A stretch of DNA of 64,000 nt, taken from assembly GCF_025998535.1 (NCBI RefSeq), contig NZ_AP024233.1, positions 372,001 through 436,000 on the forward strand, given 5' to 3'. The stretch's first letter is position 1. Each line of letters starts with the position of its first letter. This document shows, piece by piece, positions 1 to 8,779 of this stretch. Under the pieces are notes generated by a model. That model searched no databases and was not told the DNA's origin. It saw only the letters and a program-made list of their open reading frames with translations. Source of the DNA: Desulfolithobacter dissulfuricans. Its GTDB lineage: Bacteria > Desulfobacterota > Desulfobulbia > Desulfobulbales > Desulfobulbaceae. A program made the translations under genes and the position numbers.

Positions 1-2124
1 TTTTCTGGTGGTCGTTGCCCCGGGTAGCAGGCAGCCGAGGCCAATTATGGCGATGTCAAGGGGGCTGCTTGCCCTGGTTTTCAAGGGGGCTGGTTTTGGC
101 AGCCGACCTTCGAGGAGTCTGATCGCCTCCTGTGTCACTTCCCGGTGAAGGGTGGCAATGTCGGTTGGACGGTCACGCAGGATCGCGACCTGGCCGACCA
201 TGTACATTCCTTCTTCCTTTTGCCTCGTTTCATCAAGTTTACAAAGAGAATCCGATTCGTCCAGTCTTCCGCAACCTTTGGAGGCGATTCTCAGCCGGCC
301 CAGGACCAGGTCGTCCAGTATGCGCCGGATTTCCTCCGGGGATTTTTTTTCCCTCTGAAGCTGACGCTGCTTCTGGAAAAAGTACCTTGCAAACCCAGTT
401 GCAGCGCACCTGCTGGCATGACCCGGACCTGTTTCCAGGCTTACCGTCTGATTGCACTCTATCACCTGGTCCTGAAATGTTTTGACCAGTGCCCTGGAGG
501 AGACAATCTCTTTGGTGAAGAGGTAGGCGCTTCCCATCAGAATGCCGATTTTCACGCCCCTGTCGACAAGTGGCGCTGCCATCACCTGAACCATTGCCGA
601 CGAGAGTGCGTCGTGGATGCCCCCGGCAAAAAGTATCTCGACGCTCTCCGGAAGAATTTTCTGTTCCGTCATCTCCCGCTGGAGACGTTCAATCATGGAA
701 CTCCACAGGACCAGGCTGTTGACCGGTCCGATGTGACCGCCGCATTCACGTCCTTCGAATATGAAACGGCGACAGCCCTCCCGGAGGAAAAGAGCCAGAA
801 GCTCCGGCGCCGGGATATGCAGGAAGGCATGTATCCCCTCCTGTTCAAGACGGACAGACTGTTCGGGGCGTCCGCCGGCGACAACAGCGTATCCTGGACG
901 GTATTTACTGATCAGGGTAAGTTGTTCGTCCAGCAGCTCTTTTTCTGCGAATCCCAGCAGGCCGACACCCCAGGACGCCTCGCCAAGCAGCGTGGCTGTC
1001 TCCGAAAGAAGGGTCTCCAGCGGTTTACCGCGCATGAGGGCCAGTCCCAGGACAGGCAGACCGCCACCCCTGGATACAGCCGCGGCGAATTCGGCCCGGT
1101 CCGAGACCCTGGCCATCGGCCCTTGAACAACGGGAAGCGGTGTGTTGAGAGATCGGGCCAGGGGAGAGTTTTCGTCCAGCGGCTTTTTGGCGACCGCTAT
1201 GTCAAGACTGGTGGCCACCGCCTTGTCCACCTCCCTGAAGAGGGCCGACAATACGCCGTATCTTTCGCGCCATGGTCCGGCGAAACAGATGTCCTGACCC
1301 ACAGGAAAAAGTCCAGAGGAGGGCTGGAACCAGTCTGAACGGCTGCGGACCAGTTCGGCAAGTTCCGGCAGCGGCCTGCCCGCAGCCTGGTCGATGAATG
1401 CGAGGACTGCTCCGCCGGCGCCCGGTCTGCGCAGCAGGCGGAAGAAACGGCCGGTTTCGTTGTCGCCCACGGCCACCGTCTCGTTCCCGGAAAGGCCCTG
1501 CAGCAGAGGTTTCAACTGCAAGGCAAGGGGAGATTCCTCCATGAGCAGGATCTGACTGTCGAAGACCCCACCGGCAGCACCAAGGGCAGCGGCCGCGGCG
1601 GCGACCGAGGGGGTCAGTCCACCCCGGATTAAAACAGGCACATCGCTCTTCCTGAGCCATTGCTGCAGGAGGATGAAGGTTGAATTTTCACCCACAAAGC
1701 CTCCTGCCTCGTTACCCTTGAGAACAAGAGCATCTATGGCAAGATCTGCCGGCCTGTCGGGCCAATGGCAGTTTCTGGTTTCTACCAGGACCTTGATACC
1801 ATCATCGCGCAGTTTTTTGATTTTGTCCGCCGGCGGGAGAGTCTCGGAATCCACGATCAGCCACCGCAGGCCACGGCTCGTGTATTCCCGGGCCAGGTCA
1901 AGCAGGTCGGCTTCGGCGGTGTCAAGTTTCAGTCCGAACTCGGCCGATGTCTTTGCGGAGATGAAGTCAAGCTGGCGGGCAATGGTCCCGGCCGTGTCCG
2001 TGCTGTGGAGAAGTTCGGCGTTGAGAATGCCGATGCCTCCGGCTCGGCAGGCGGCCACTGCCAGGGTACCGTCACAGAGACCGGCGGGGGTAAAGACAAA
2101 TTTGGTGAACTTGCTGTCCTTCAT
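1..2124 (-). CDS. Multidomain polyketide/fatty-acid-type synthase, N-terminal part (NMO-NMO-KS), runs off left edge
   Basis: The frame is open for 708 codons from ATG at 2124 to the window edge with no stop. An AGGA lies just upstream of the ATG. Residues about 8-230 resemble the FMN-binding barrel of nitronate monooxygenase/PfaD enoyl reductases (AGGIGIL-type loop). A second, fuller copy starts near residue 326 (PVVQGPMARVSD) and carries ECGGH near residue 456-460. The last about 18 residues, DIAIIGLGCLLPG, are the typical start of a type I ketosynthase. PfaD-like enoyl reductases normally reduce the chain in PUFA-type and secondary-lipid synthases; here the domain would act in cis. Further domains lie outside the window. 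The product (polyunsaturated or other long-chain lipid, or polyketide) is an inference. Plus-strand open frames across this region are shadows. Confidence 0.85.
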   Translation of the reverse strand, partial: MKDSKFTKFVFTPAGLCDGTLAVAACRAGGIGILNAELLHSTDTAGTIARQLDFISAKTSAEFGLKLDTAEADLLDLAREYTSRGLRWLIVDSETLPPADKIKKLRDDGIKVLVETRNCHWPDRPADLAIDALVLKGNEAGGFVGENSTFILLQQWLRKSDVPVLIRGGLTPSVAAAAAALGAAGGVFDSQILLMEESPLALQLKPLLQGLSGNETVAVGDNETGRFFRLLRRPGAGGAVLAFIDQAAGRPLPELAELVRSRSDWFQPSSGLFPVGQDICFAGPWRERYGVLSALFREVDKAVATSLDIAVAKKPLDENSPLARSLNTPLPVVQGPMARVSDRAEFAAAVSRGGGLPVLGLALMRGKPLETLLSETATLLGEASWGVGLLGFAEKELLDEQLTLISKYRPGYAVVAGGRPEQSVRLEQEGIHAFLHIPAPELLALFLREGCRRFIFEGRECGGHIGPVNSLVLWSSMIERLQREMTEQKILPESVEILFAGGIHDALSSAMVQVMAAPLVDRGVKIGILMGSAYLFTKEIVSSRALVKTFQDQVIECNQTVSLETGPGHASRCAATGFARYFFQKQRQLQREKKSPEEIRRILDDLVLGRLRIASKGCGRLDESDSLCKLDETRQKEEGMYMVGQVAILRDRPTDIATLHREVTQEAIRLLEGRLPKPAPLKTRASSPLDIAIIGLGCLLPGATTTRK

Positions 2125-3544
2125 TGTTTATCCTGTGAATATCTGATTTCCAGGTACGAACCGGTTTCCGATCCTTCGGAGACGAGTCGGTGGAAGAGAT
2201 GATTTTTTGCTCCTGCCCGATTTGTCTGTCCCGTGGAAAACAGGCGCTATCCTTGAATGATGAGTCCTGAAAAGAGAGAAGGCGGCTGGCGCGAGATTCT
2301 ATGGACGGTGGTGCGGAAAACATCTATCACCTGGAACAGAGCTGAAAATGTCGCAGGAAGCTGTGGCGTGAAGATCGTATACTGAAATCTGTCCTGTAGA
2401 GGGATCATGCGAAAATCCTTGGGTATTTTCACCCGTAAGTTCTGATGGAACTTTGGTGAAAAGAAAAATAAAAAATATTGAAACATGGATATCGGTCCTG
2501 GGGCAGATATCAGGGGTGTCCAACTGAACTCGAAGTGTTCCTGTGGCAATTCCATTTAAGTCTGCCAATGAGCTGCGCAAGTATCATGGTTGTGTAATGT
2601 CCCCGGCGACTTTAATGGGAACAGGTACGCGGGGGCCGAAATCGACAATTTTCAGCAGGTACAAATCGCGCCTGTTCGCAAGTCTTGGCAATCGAGCCGG
2701 CACCGGGTTGTCATGAGCTATGGCCATAATCTCAACTTGTGTCAGTTTGTTAAGAGCAACATGAGGAAGCATGACGGGAACTCTTCAGGCCGTATCTCTT
2801 TCCTTGACCAGGCTGTAGCGTGTCGACTTTGATCAATTGCGGTCTCAATTTCAAGTATTTTGTTCATCAACCCGTAATCTATTTATGATTTTTTGCAGCA
2901 AAACATCACCTGTCACATTTTCAGGGGCATTCGTGACCGGTAGCTGTTGCCTTTTCAGAGCATCTGTTGCCGACAAGTCAAATTCTACCCGTCCTGAATG
3001 GTTTTGTAAAATATCGCCACAGACCGGCGTGTGCTGTAATTACGATTACCGGAATTTCCGCTCCGCGTATATCGGCTTCCGGCCGGCTGCCGAAGTCGGT
3101 TGTGTCACAACTGGAGCGGCATGGAGGGACATCTGCTCCGGATTAGCCTCGCCATACATGAGAACCACCTGAATGCATGCAATATGTGCGCCTTGCTTTG
3201 CCGCTGGTTTCGACAATGTCCGGTCTTTGGTCCGGTATTATCTGCGCAAGAGAGGCAGGTAGCAGGCGTGGAGAATCCAAAGGGCACCAGTTGAGTCTGA
3301 AGATTCGTGCCTGGATATTCCATGCTGTCTGATTCCACGCAGTGAATGGGGAAACGTTGCTATGTTCATCCATTCCCTCAGCCTGCTTAACGTACCTGTT
3401 CTGGATATCAGCTGATTCATCTGCAATGGAGAGAATTCATTTTCTTTGGCTAAACAAGAACAAATCGTTTATATTCAGAGGTTGTTTGTTATAGATGTAG
3501 TGTATCTTTTGTTGAGGTACAATATTGTAATCATAGGGGAGATC
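2125..3544. other. 1.4 kb gap without a convincing gene
   Basis: This lies between the divergent synthase (minus) and hydrolase lipoprotein (plus). Only short frames without family resemblance or good ribosome sites occur, and composition is more AT-rich than in the neighbours. It must contain both promoters. A small AT-rich hairpin (GAAAAT...ATTTTC near 2411-2430) is visible; otherwise I see nothing recognisable. It may be decayed coding sequence. Confidence 0.5.
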
Positions 3545-4639
3545 ATGGCTCTTTACACTCTCAAGACAAAACTTGGCATTATCCTGAGTATTTTTCTGGT
3601 ATTCATGCTGCTTGGCAGTTGCGCGAGTGCAAGAAATAAACGGTTTGGAGGACGTGAGAGTCGGGATTACGACAAGGCCAATATCGCTGTCTGTGCACAA
3701 AACATAAAACCGGTAACATCTGGATATGGTGCTGAAGGTCCCTATCGGATGGGTGTCCTCAGGATGAGAAACCCCATGTGGCGCAGAAAACCGATCAATG
3801 TGTTTTATCCCGAGGGATACGGTGGTAAGGCGCCGACCATATTCTTTTCACATGCCTATGGGGCGACAAACTGGGAAACAGCCTATCCGGACCTGATAAG
3901 GAATGTTGTCAGTAATGGTTATGTGCTTGTCTATGTGCCATACAAGACCTTGAGAGCTGATGTTAACGAACGTTACGAGACTTTGTGGAACGGTTTTCTG
4001 GCGGCGGTGGAAAGATATGGCAATTTAATGGATTTAAGTCGCGTTGCATTTGTCGGCCATTCTTTCGGTGGCGGAGCGACCCCTGCGATGGCGTATAAAG
4101 GATTTGTCGAACAAGGCTGGGGGGCGCAAGGTCGCTTCATGTTCATTATGGCACCATGGTACACTTACAATATTTCCCAGAGTCAGCTGCAGAATTTTCC
4201 CCAGGATACCTTCTTGATGGTACAGGTATATGATCAGGACAAGGTTAACGATCACCGGATGGCCATCGATCTCTTTAGAAATATTGCTCTGCCTGGTCAA
4301 AATAAAAAGTTTCTCATTGTTCCCTCGCAGTCACACAATGGATGCATGATTGTGGCAGATCATGTAACGCCAGGGAAAAATCCCTTTCTTGCTCTGAAAT
4401 CATGGGCGGTGTTCAGACCTCTTGCATTTCTGGCGGATTATACATTCAGGCGCCGTGAAGAGGCGAGGAAAGTGCTGGCAGGAGATGGGAATACCTACCC
4501 TATGGGTAGATGGATCGATGGCACCCTCTATCCCCCGATCAGGATAGACAATACTCCCCAACCTGAACATCCTCAGAGTTTTTACAAATTTCCGTGGAAC
4601 AGCCGAAAAAATCCCCGGAAGGCGTATTCAAGTTTCTGA
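3545..4639 (+). CDS. Secreted alpha/beta-hydrolase lipoprotein
   Basis: I start at ATG 3545 because AGGGGA sits right before it and the frame then opens with a lipoprotein signal (hydrophobic stretch ending LLGSC). The 33 codons upstream in the same frame lack this. The mature part is an alpha/beta-hydrolase: GHSFGGG around residue 174 is the nucleophile elbow with the catalytic serine, and the late SQSHNGC supplies a plausible catalytic histidine. The fold resembles dienelactone-hydrolase or chlorophyllase-like esterases, so an esterase or lipase role at the envelope is likely, with substrate unknown. The next gene starts 15 bases after the stop, so the two are probably co-transcribed. Confidence 0.8.
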   Translation: MALYTLKTKLGIILSIFLVFMLLGSCASARNKRFGGRESRDYDKANIAVCAQNIKPVTSGYGAEGPYRMGVLRMRNPMWRRKPINVFYPEGYGGKAPTIFFSHAYGATNWETAYPDLIRNVVSNGYVLVYVPYKTLRADVNERYETLWNGFLAAVERYGNLMDLSRVAFVGHSFGGGATPAMAYKGFVEQGWGAQGRFMFIMAPWYTYNISQSQLQNFPQDTFLMVQVYDQDKVNDHRMAIDLFRNIALPGQNKKFLIVPSQSHNGCMIVADHVTPGKNPFLALKSWAVFRPLAFLADYTFRRREEARKVLAGDGNTYPMGRWIDGTLYPPIRIDNTPQPEHPQSFYKFPWNSRKNPRKAYSSF

Positions 4640-4654
4640 TGAGTGAGGTCTGAT

Positions 4655-5866
4655 ATGAGAGCATTTGCAGTCGTTGCTGTACTAACTTACCTGCTTCTGG
4701 GTTCAGCAGATACTGTCCTCTCGCTGCAGATACTCTCTGGAACATTCACAAATATCACAAGCACAGCCGAAGGTATGATTTCCCTTCGGCAGCAAGAACA
4801 TCTTCAAGTTACGGCCGATGGTATCCGGCATCTTCTGGTCAACACGGGAAGTGATTGCGCCCCGGAAAGCCTGGTGTTGATGAGCGCTCCCAGGGAAGCA
4901 ACGCAATGGCGCGTCTCTTTTTCGCTGCGCGATACCGACCAGGCATCCTCGGGAGATATATTGCTTGAAAATAACAGGCTTCATATCGTCTACAGGGATC
5001 TGTATGGAGCCATCATTTACGCCGAAACGACCTATGATAACCAGGCCGGGACATGGGCGCCGGTTCAAACCCGGGTGGTAACAGGCGGTGGAGAGCGCGC
5101 ACGGGCTCCGACGCTGGCTGTGGACTCGAATGGCAGGGTCTATGTCGCTTACACCGTTGTCGACTTCGTTGTAACCATTCACATGGCCTACAGCGATGAT
5201 CCTCTGGATGTATGGTACGACAGCGGTTTTTCCTGGGGAAGCGAAAATTCCCTGGGTGCCAAGTCCGCGAGGATGATTGTTTCCGGCGAAAAAATCGGTT
5301 TAATCTATACTGATGTGCGGTTTTGGCTGGGGCGGCTGCAAAACATGATGAAATGGTCGCTTCTCGAAGGAAATGACCCTGCAACCGGCTCATGGTCTGA
5401 TACGATTATCAGTTTTGGGACAACGGACGACCACGATCCCTTTGGCAGTCATTTCAGTGCGGTAACCAACGGATCGGGCAATGTCTATCTGGTCTGGGCC
5501 GTGGACAGAAGTATCCGATATTTTCGTTATAACGGTACAACCGGCGAGTGGTCTTCAGTACCGATTTTCGGAAATAGTTTTCGCACCGCGTACCTGCAGA
5601 TCAGCAGGCATGTCGACGGTCGTCTGTATACTATTTTTAATGTGGGAAGCTATCTGGTGGTGATGGAAAGTGCAGACGATGGGAAAAGCTTTTCGTTCCA
5701 TTCGTTTTGCTGGCATAGTATCCAGTGGTGGCAGGACTGGAGTAATCCCCGGATGGAAACGCCTTCTGTCTTTTTCGACCAGTTATCCATTCTCCAACAG
5801 GTCGGTATACAGGATCCCGCCCTACCTGAGGTTCAGGTTCTGTTCCAGTACCAGATGGTTCCCTGA
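4655..5866 (+). CDS. Secreted sialidase/BNR-like beta-propeller protein
   Basis: ATG at 4655 is preferred over the in-frame GTG at 4643: TGAGG lies about 8 bases upstream and the protein then begins with a clean signal peptide (MRAFAVVAVLTYLLLGSADT). The rest is rich in repeats of the type 'DSNGRVYVAY' and 'NGSGNVYLVWA', separated by aromatic and Gly/Asn-rich turns, as in the blades of sialidase-like propellers. I see no full set of catalytic arginines, so enzymatic activity is not claimed. It may bind or process glycans together with the hydrolase upstream. Function unknown. Confidence 0.65.
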   Translation: MRAFAVVAVLTYLLLGSADTVLSLQILSGTFTNITSTAEGMISLRQQEHLQVTADGIRHLLVNTGSDCAPESLVLMSAPREATQWRVSFSLRDTDQASSGDILLENNRLHIVYRDLYGAIIYAETTYDNQAGTWAPVQTRVVTGGGERARAPTLAVDSNGRVYVAYTVVDFVVTIHMAYSDDPLDVWYDSGFSWGSENSLGAKSARMIVSGEKIGLIYTDVRFWLGRLQNMMKWSLLEGNDPATGSWSDTIISFGTTDDHDPFGSHFSAVTNGSGNVYLVWAVDRSIRYFRYNGTTGEWSSVPIFGNSFRTAYLQISRHVDGRLYTIFNVGSYLVVMESADDGKSFSFHSFCWHSIQWWQDWSNPRMETPSVFFDQLSILQQVGIQDPALPEVQVLFQYQMVP

Positions 5867-6361
5867 CATGTGAGGCTGACTTGTTGGTCAAAGTCGCGCC
5901 TCGGCACGAAACTTTATCCGGTTCTGCAACGAGCTCAAGACGCTCTCTCAGGTGTCAGAGTTGGTCTACTATGCAGTGATAATGTTATTGATACCTCGGA
6001 TCGGTTCGGTGCGCGTGGAGTCGTGACGGGCTGTCTCCATCATTGGGTTAAGGGAATCTCCTTCTCGTTTCAGCAGTTATTCCTCGCCACTGTCTAGCAA
6101 CTGGTTGTCCTGGCAGTTGTTTCCTTGCATTTTTTCAGCCGTCTGGCCCGATTTTGGCCAGAGTCGTGATGGGTATGTTTTGCGCTCCCTGTTCTTTTTG
6201 CAGGAAATTCGAGATGTGCTTGCGCTGTAAAGAACAGGCGTATAAAGAGGGCCGTAACAAGTAGGTACTTTCAGTAAGATGCAGGCCGGGGAAGCACCAC
6301 TGAAAATCAAAATCAAAGTTCAGAAAACCGGAATTACGGAACATTATTCCGCAAACACGGA
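5867..6361. other. Convergent intergenic region with small hairpin
   Basis: This is about 0.5 kb between the ends of two convergent genes. A short hairpin at 6337-6351 (CGGAA...TTCCG) lies just past the stop of the PEP-CTERM gene and could help terminate it, but a strong T-run is missing. No gene is recognised. Confidence 0.4.
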
Positions 6362-7117
6362 CTATATGTCTAGGAGTTCTGTTTTCCGGCCCGTTTTTTT
6401 CTTGCTTCTCCGTCTCAGGGCTGTCAGGCCAGCCAGGCCTGTCCCCATGAGTATCATCGAAGCTGGTTCCGGAACTGGAGCGGGATTGACGGTATCTGTA
6501 TCGGCCGAGAACGTGAAGGACATGGGTCCTGTCCAGCTTGAAAGATTGGGCTCGATGGTAAGGGTACGGTAGAGGTCATCCACGGGAGCTGTCCCGACAA
6601 GCGCCACTGCGTTGGAATACGTGGCAAGTGTGCTGGAATCAAAAAGAGATTCAGAAAGAAGATCGGCAAACTCGAAGGGCCAGCCACTTCCTGAGTTGGG
6701 AGTGCTGGGATAGAGTATCGGATTTGAAGCATAGGTTCTGGTGCCATCAAAGACAAAGTCGCCGCTGCCGGCATCCAGCGTCAGGCTGGTAATAGCCGTG
6801 TCACTCTCAAAAGCCCACGGAGAAAAATGGGACGAATTCGGATAAGTGGATCCGTTTTCCACTTGCAGGCTCCAGTTGTTCCCAAAGGCCCCGCCTGAAC
6901 CGGAACCAAGACTTTGCCACACTGCGGTTTCCATCGTGCCATCACTGAAGGTGACGCTGACCTCCATTCCTTCCATGTCATCACCGTATGTACCTGCACA
7001 GACGACACTATCTATGTACCAGATGGTTCCCTCCTCATAGGTGATGGAAACCGCAGCAGCCGTTGATGTATAGAGCAGCGCAGCACCAAGAAATATGAAC
7101 ATGATATGATTTTTCAC
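6362..7117 (-). CDS. PEP-CTERM sorted extracellular protein
   Basis: The C-terminus has the full PEP-CTERM sorting signal: VPEP, a hydrophobic helix (ASMILMGTGLAGLTAL), then RRRSKKK. Such proteins are cut by exosortase (EpsH/Xrt) and are typically exported to the surface or the exopolysaccharide matrix. I start at GTG 7117, which gives MKNHIMFIFLGAALLYTSTAAA, a good signal peptide, with GAGGGG about 10 bases upstream; a longer TTG start at 7159 is less likely. The body (about 200 residues, Ser/Thr/Gly-rich) is not a family I know. An exosortase gene is expected elsewhere in the genome. The exopolysaccharide operon lies next to it. Confidence 0.85.
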   Translation of the reverse strand: MKNHIMFIFLGAALLYTSTAAAVSITYEEGTIWYIDSVVCAGTYGDDMEGMEVSVTFSDGTMETAVWQSLGSGSGGAFGNNWSLQVENGSTYPNSSHFSPWAFESDTAITSLTLDAGSGDFVFDGTRTYASNPILYPSTPNSGSGWPFEFADLLSESLFDSSTLATYSNAVALVGTAPVDDLYRTLTIEPNLSSWTGPMSFTFSADTDTVNPAPVPEPASMILMGTGLAGLTALRRRSKKKTGRKTELLDI

Positions 7118-7465
7118 GACGTTGTTTCCCCTCACTAAGTGATTACCTGGTCTTCTCAACTTTTTTCTTTGTCTTTATTGCTTGCACAAAATAGACCAAA
7201 AAACAAAAAAACAATCCGCAACGCTCTCAAGGAAACTCTCGCTTTTCCCAGATGACGAAAGCGTAAGTGTTAAAGAGCCACATTTTTCTCGGCTGTCACG
7301 GCCTGGTTCTTCGGCTGGCTGCTTCAGCCGTCTGCCTTGACCGCCGAGAGCCGATTGGCTGAACCTGAGGGTGGCGAGGCGATGGGGCTGAGGGGTGACC
7401 AGGGTATGTGCTGTCGGTCAATTATACGTCGGACTGCATGCCAGGGGAGGTGCAGCAGAATACTG
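7118..7465. other. Intergenic region with nested inverted repeats
   Basis: This separates the exopolysaccharide operon from the PEP-CTERM gene. Two nested stems are visible: outer CTCGGC (7288-7293) with GCCGAG (7343-7348), and inner CGGCTG (7312-7317) with CAGCCG (7325-7330). No T-run follows on either strand, so this is a structured leader or weak terminator at best. The A/T tract near 7190-7215 probably belongs to the PEP-CTERM promoter. Confidence 0.4.
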
Positions 7466-8779
7466 TTATCGATTCAACGGTTCGTTCTTGACAATTTTGG
7501 AAACCTTCCAAGGGTTCCATTTATCCATATAGGACACTCGGTGGAAGAGTTCCATGATGTAGGCATAAGTTCTGACTGTTCTCAGGAAGAGACCGGTGTA
7601 CAGCGGCATAAGTGGAATAAAGGCGATGAGCCGTTTTTCTCGTCTGCGTATTGTTTTTCCAAGCAAGGCAACCGCGACAAAAAATTCCAGAAAATTTGCC
7701 AGGCTGTAAAGAAACATATTAATGATAAAAAAAATTTCAACCTGGCTCCGGCCGATTATGAATACCTGGGCAATATATATCCACCACTTGATGTCAAGAA
7801 GAAGATTGAAAACGATGTTGTCTGCCGAAGCCAGGAAATTTTTTATGTTGAAACTCTTGGATGGCAGCAGAATATCCCTGTGCCTTCTCACTCGAAAACG
7901 GATGAGAGAACGGTCCCAACGGAAACGTTGCCTGGCGAGTTTGGTAAAAGTATCCGGACAATTGGTATAACAGATTGCATAAGGTTCATGTACAACCTTG
8001 TATCCGAGTTTACGTATCTTGAGTGTGATGTCTCCGTCCAGACCGGGGCCGACATCCCAGCCGTAAATCCGTTGTAGAATATCGCGGCGAAAGGCGCCAT
8101 GGGCTCCGGCGATGATTCGCAGGATGCCAAGTTCCGAGGAGACGGTGCGCCCCGTGGTAATTGACTTTAAGTACTCTATAGCCTGCAAGCGGGTCGCAAA
8201 GCTGACATCCGTGTTTGCGACCCGGACATCTCCGCCTACAGCACCGACATGTGTGTCCATGTAAAAGGGCAGCAGAATGGTTTCTATGGCATTATGTTTC
8301 AGGTGGGAGTCGGCATCCAGATGTATAATATATTTTCCCCTGGCATACCTCAGGGCCGTGTTGGCCGCCGAGGCCTTGCCTCCACGGATTTCATTGCGGA
8401 GAAAAAGATCTATTTTGCCTTCTCGCTCCAGCTTGCGACATATGACGGGAGTGTTGTCATCAGAGCCGTCGTCGACAATGACTGTTTCTATGTTTTTGTA
8501 AGTCTGATTGGCAAGAGATTCGGCCAGTGCCGGAATATGCTTACCCTCGTTTTTACCGGGAACGATCACAGAGACTAGCGGGCGTTCGCGATACAACTTC
8601 CTGCGGGCTAATTTATATCTGATTTTTCTGAGTCGCCGTTTGGGGATGTAGACGAGCAGGACGACAAAATCCAGAAACAGGTATCTTGTCATGTCGACTA
8701 AAAAGAAAGGCCAGAAATAGGCCAGCATTTTCATGAGGGTCAAATCAGCGACAAACTCGCCAAGGGAGTCAAGCAGCAT
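7466..8779 (-). CDS. Processive family-2 glycosyltransferase (exopolysaccharide synthase)
   Basis: This is a membrane-bound GT2 synthase of the cellulose/PNAG/alginate type. Numbered from ATG 8779: N-terminal hydrophobic region 15-46, GT-A core with VSVIVPGKNEG (about 69), DDGS (103), DADS (155, metal-binding DxD), DGD (248, catalytic base position), and QRFRW (284, the QxxRW motif of processive enzymes), followed by C-terminal membrane segments. I choose 8779 because it overlaps the previous stop by only 11 bases, suggesting translational coupling; an in-frame ATG at 8857 would overlap by 89 bases. It should polymerise a nucleotide-sugar in the cytoplasm and extrude the chain. The sugar cannot be read from sequence. 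Confidence 0.88.
   Translation of the reverse strand: MLLDSLGEFVADLTLMKMLAYFWPFFLVDMTRYLFLDFVVLLVYIPKRRLRKIRYKLARRKLYRERPLVSVIVPGKNEGKHIPALAESLANQTYKNIETVIVDDGSDDNTPVICRKLEREGKIDLFLRNEIRGGKASAANTALRYARGKYIIHLDADSHLKHNAIETILLPFYMDTHVGAVGGDVRVANTDVSFATRLQAIEYLKSITTGRTVSSELGILRIIAGAHGAFRRDILQRIYGWDVGPGLDGDITLKIRKLGYKVVHEPYAICYTNCPDTFTKLARQRFRWDRSLIRFRVRRHRDILLPSKSFNIKNFLASADNIVFNLLLDIKWWIYIAQVFIIGRSQVEIFFIINMFLYSLANFLEFFVAVALLGKTIRRREKRLIAFIPLMPLYTGLFLRTVRTYAYIMELFHRVSYMDKWNPWKVSKIVKNEPLNR

Noticed and set aside
145-1338. Long plus-strand open frame
   Set aside because: It mirrors the minus-strand synthase, has no family resemblance and low-complexity Arg/Pro/Gly content. The minus frame gives clear NMO and KS motifs.
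2590-3338. Several 60-110 codon frames in the 1.4 kb gap
   Set aside because: No consistent codon use, no ribosome sites, no recognisable domains, and frames overlap on both strands.
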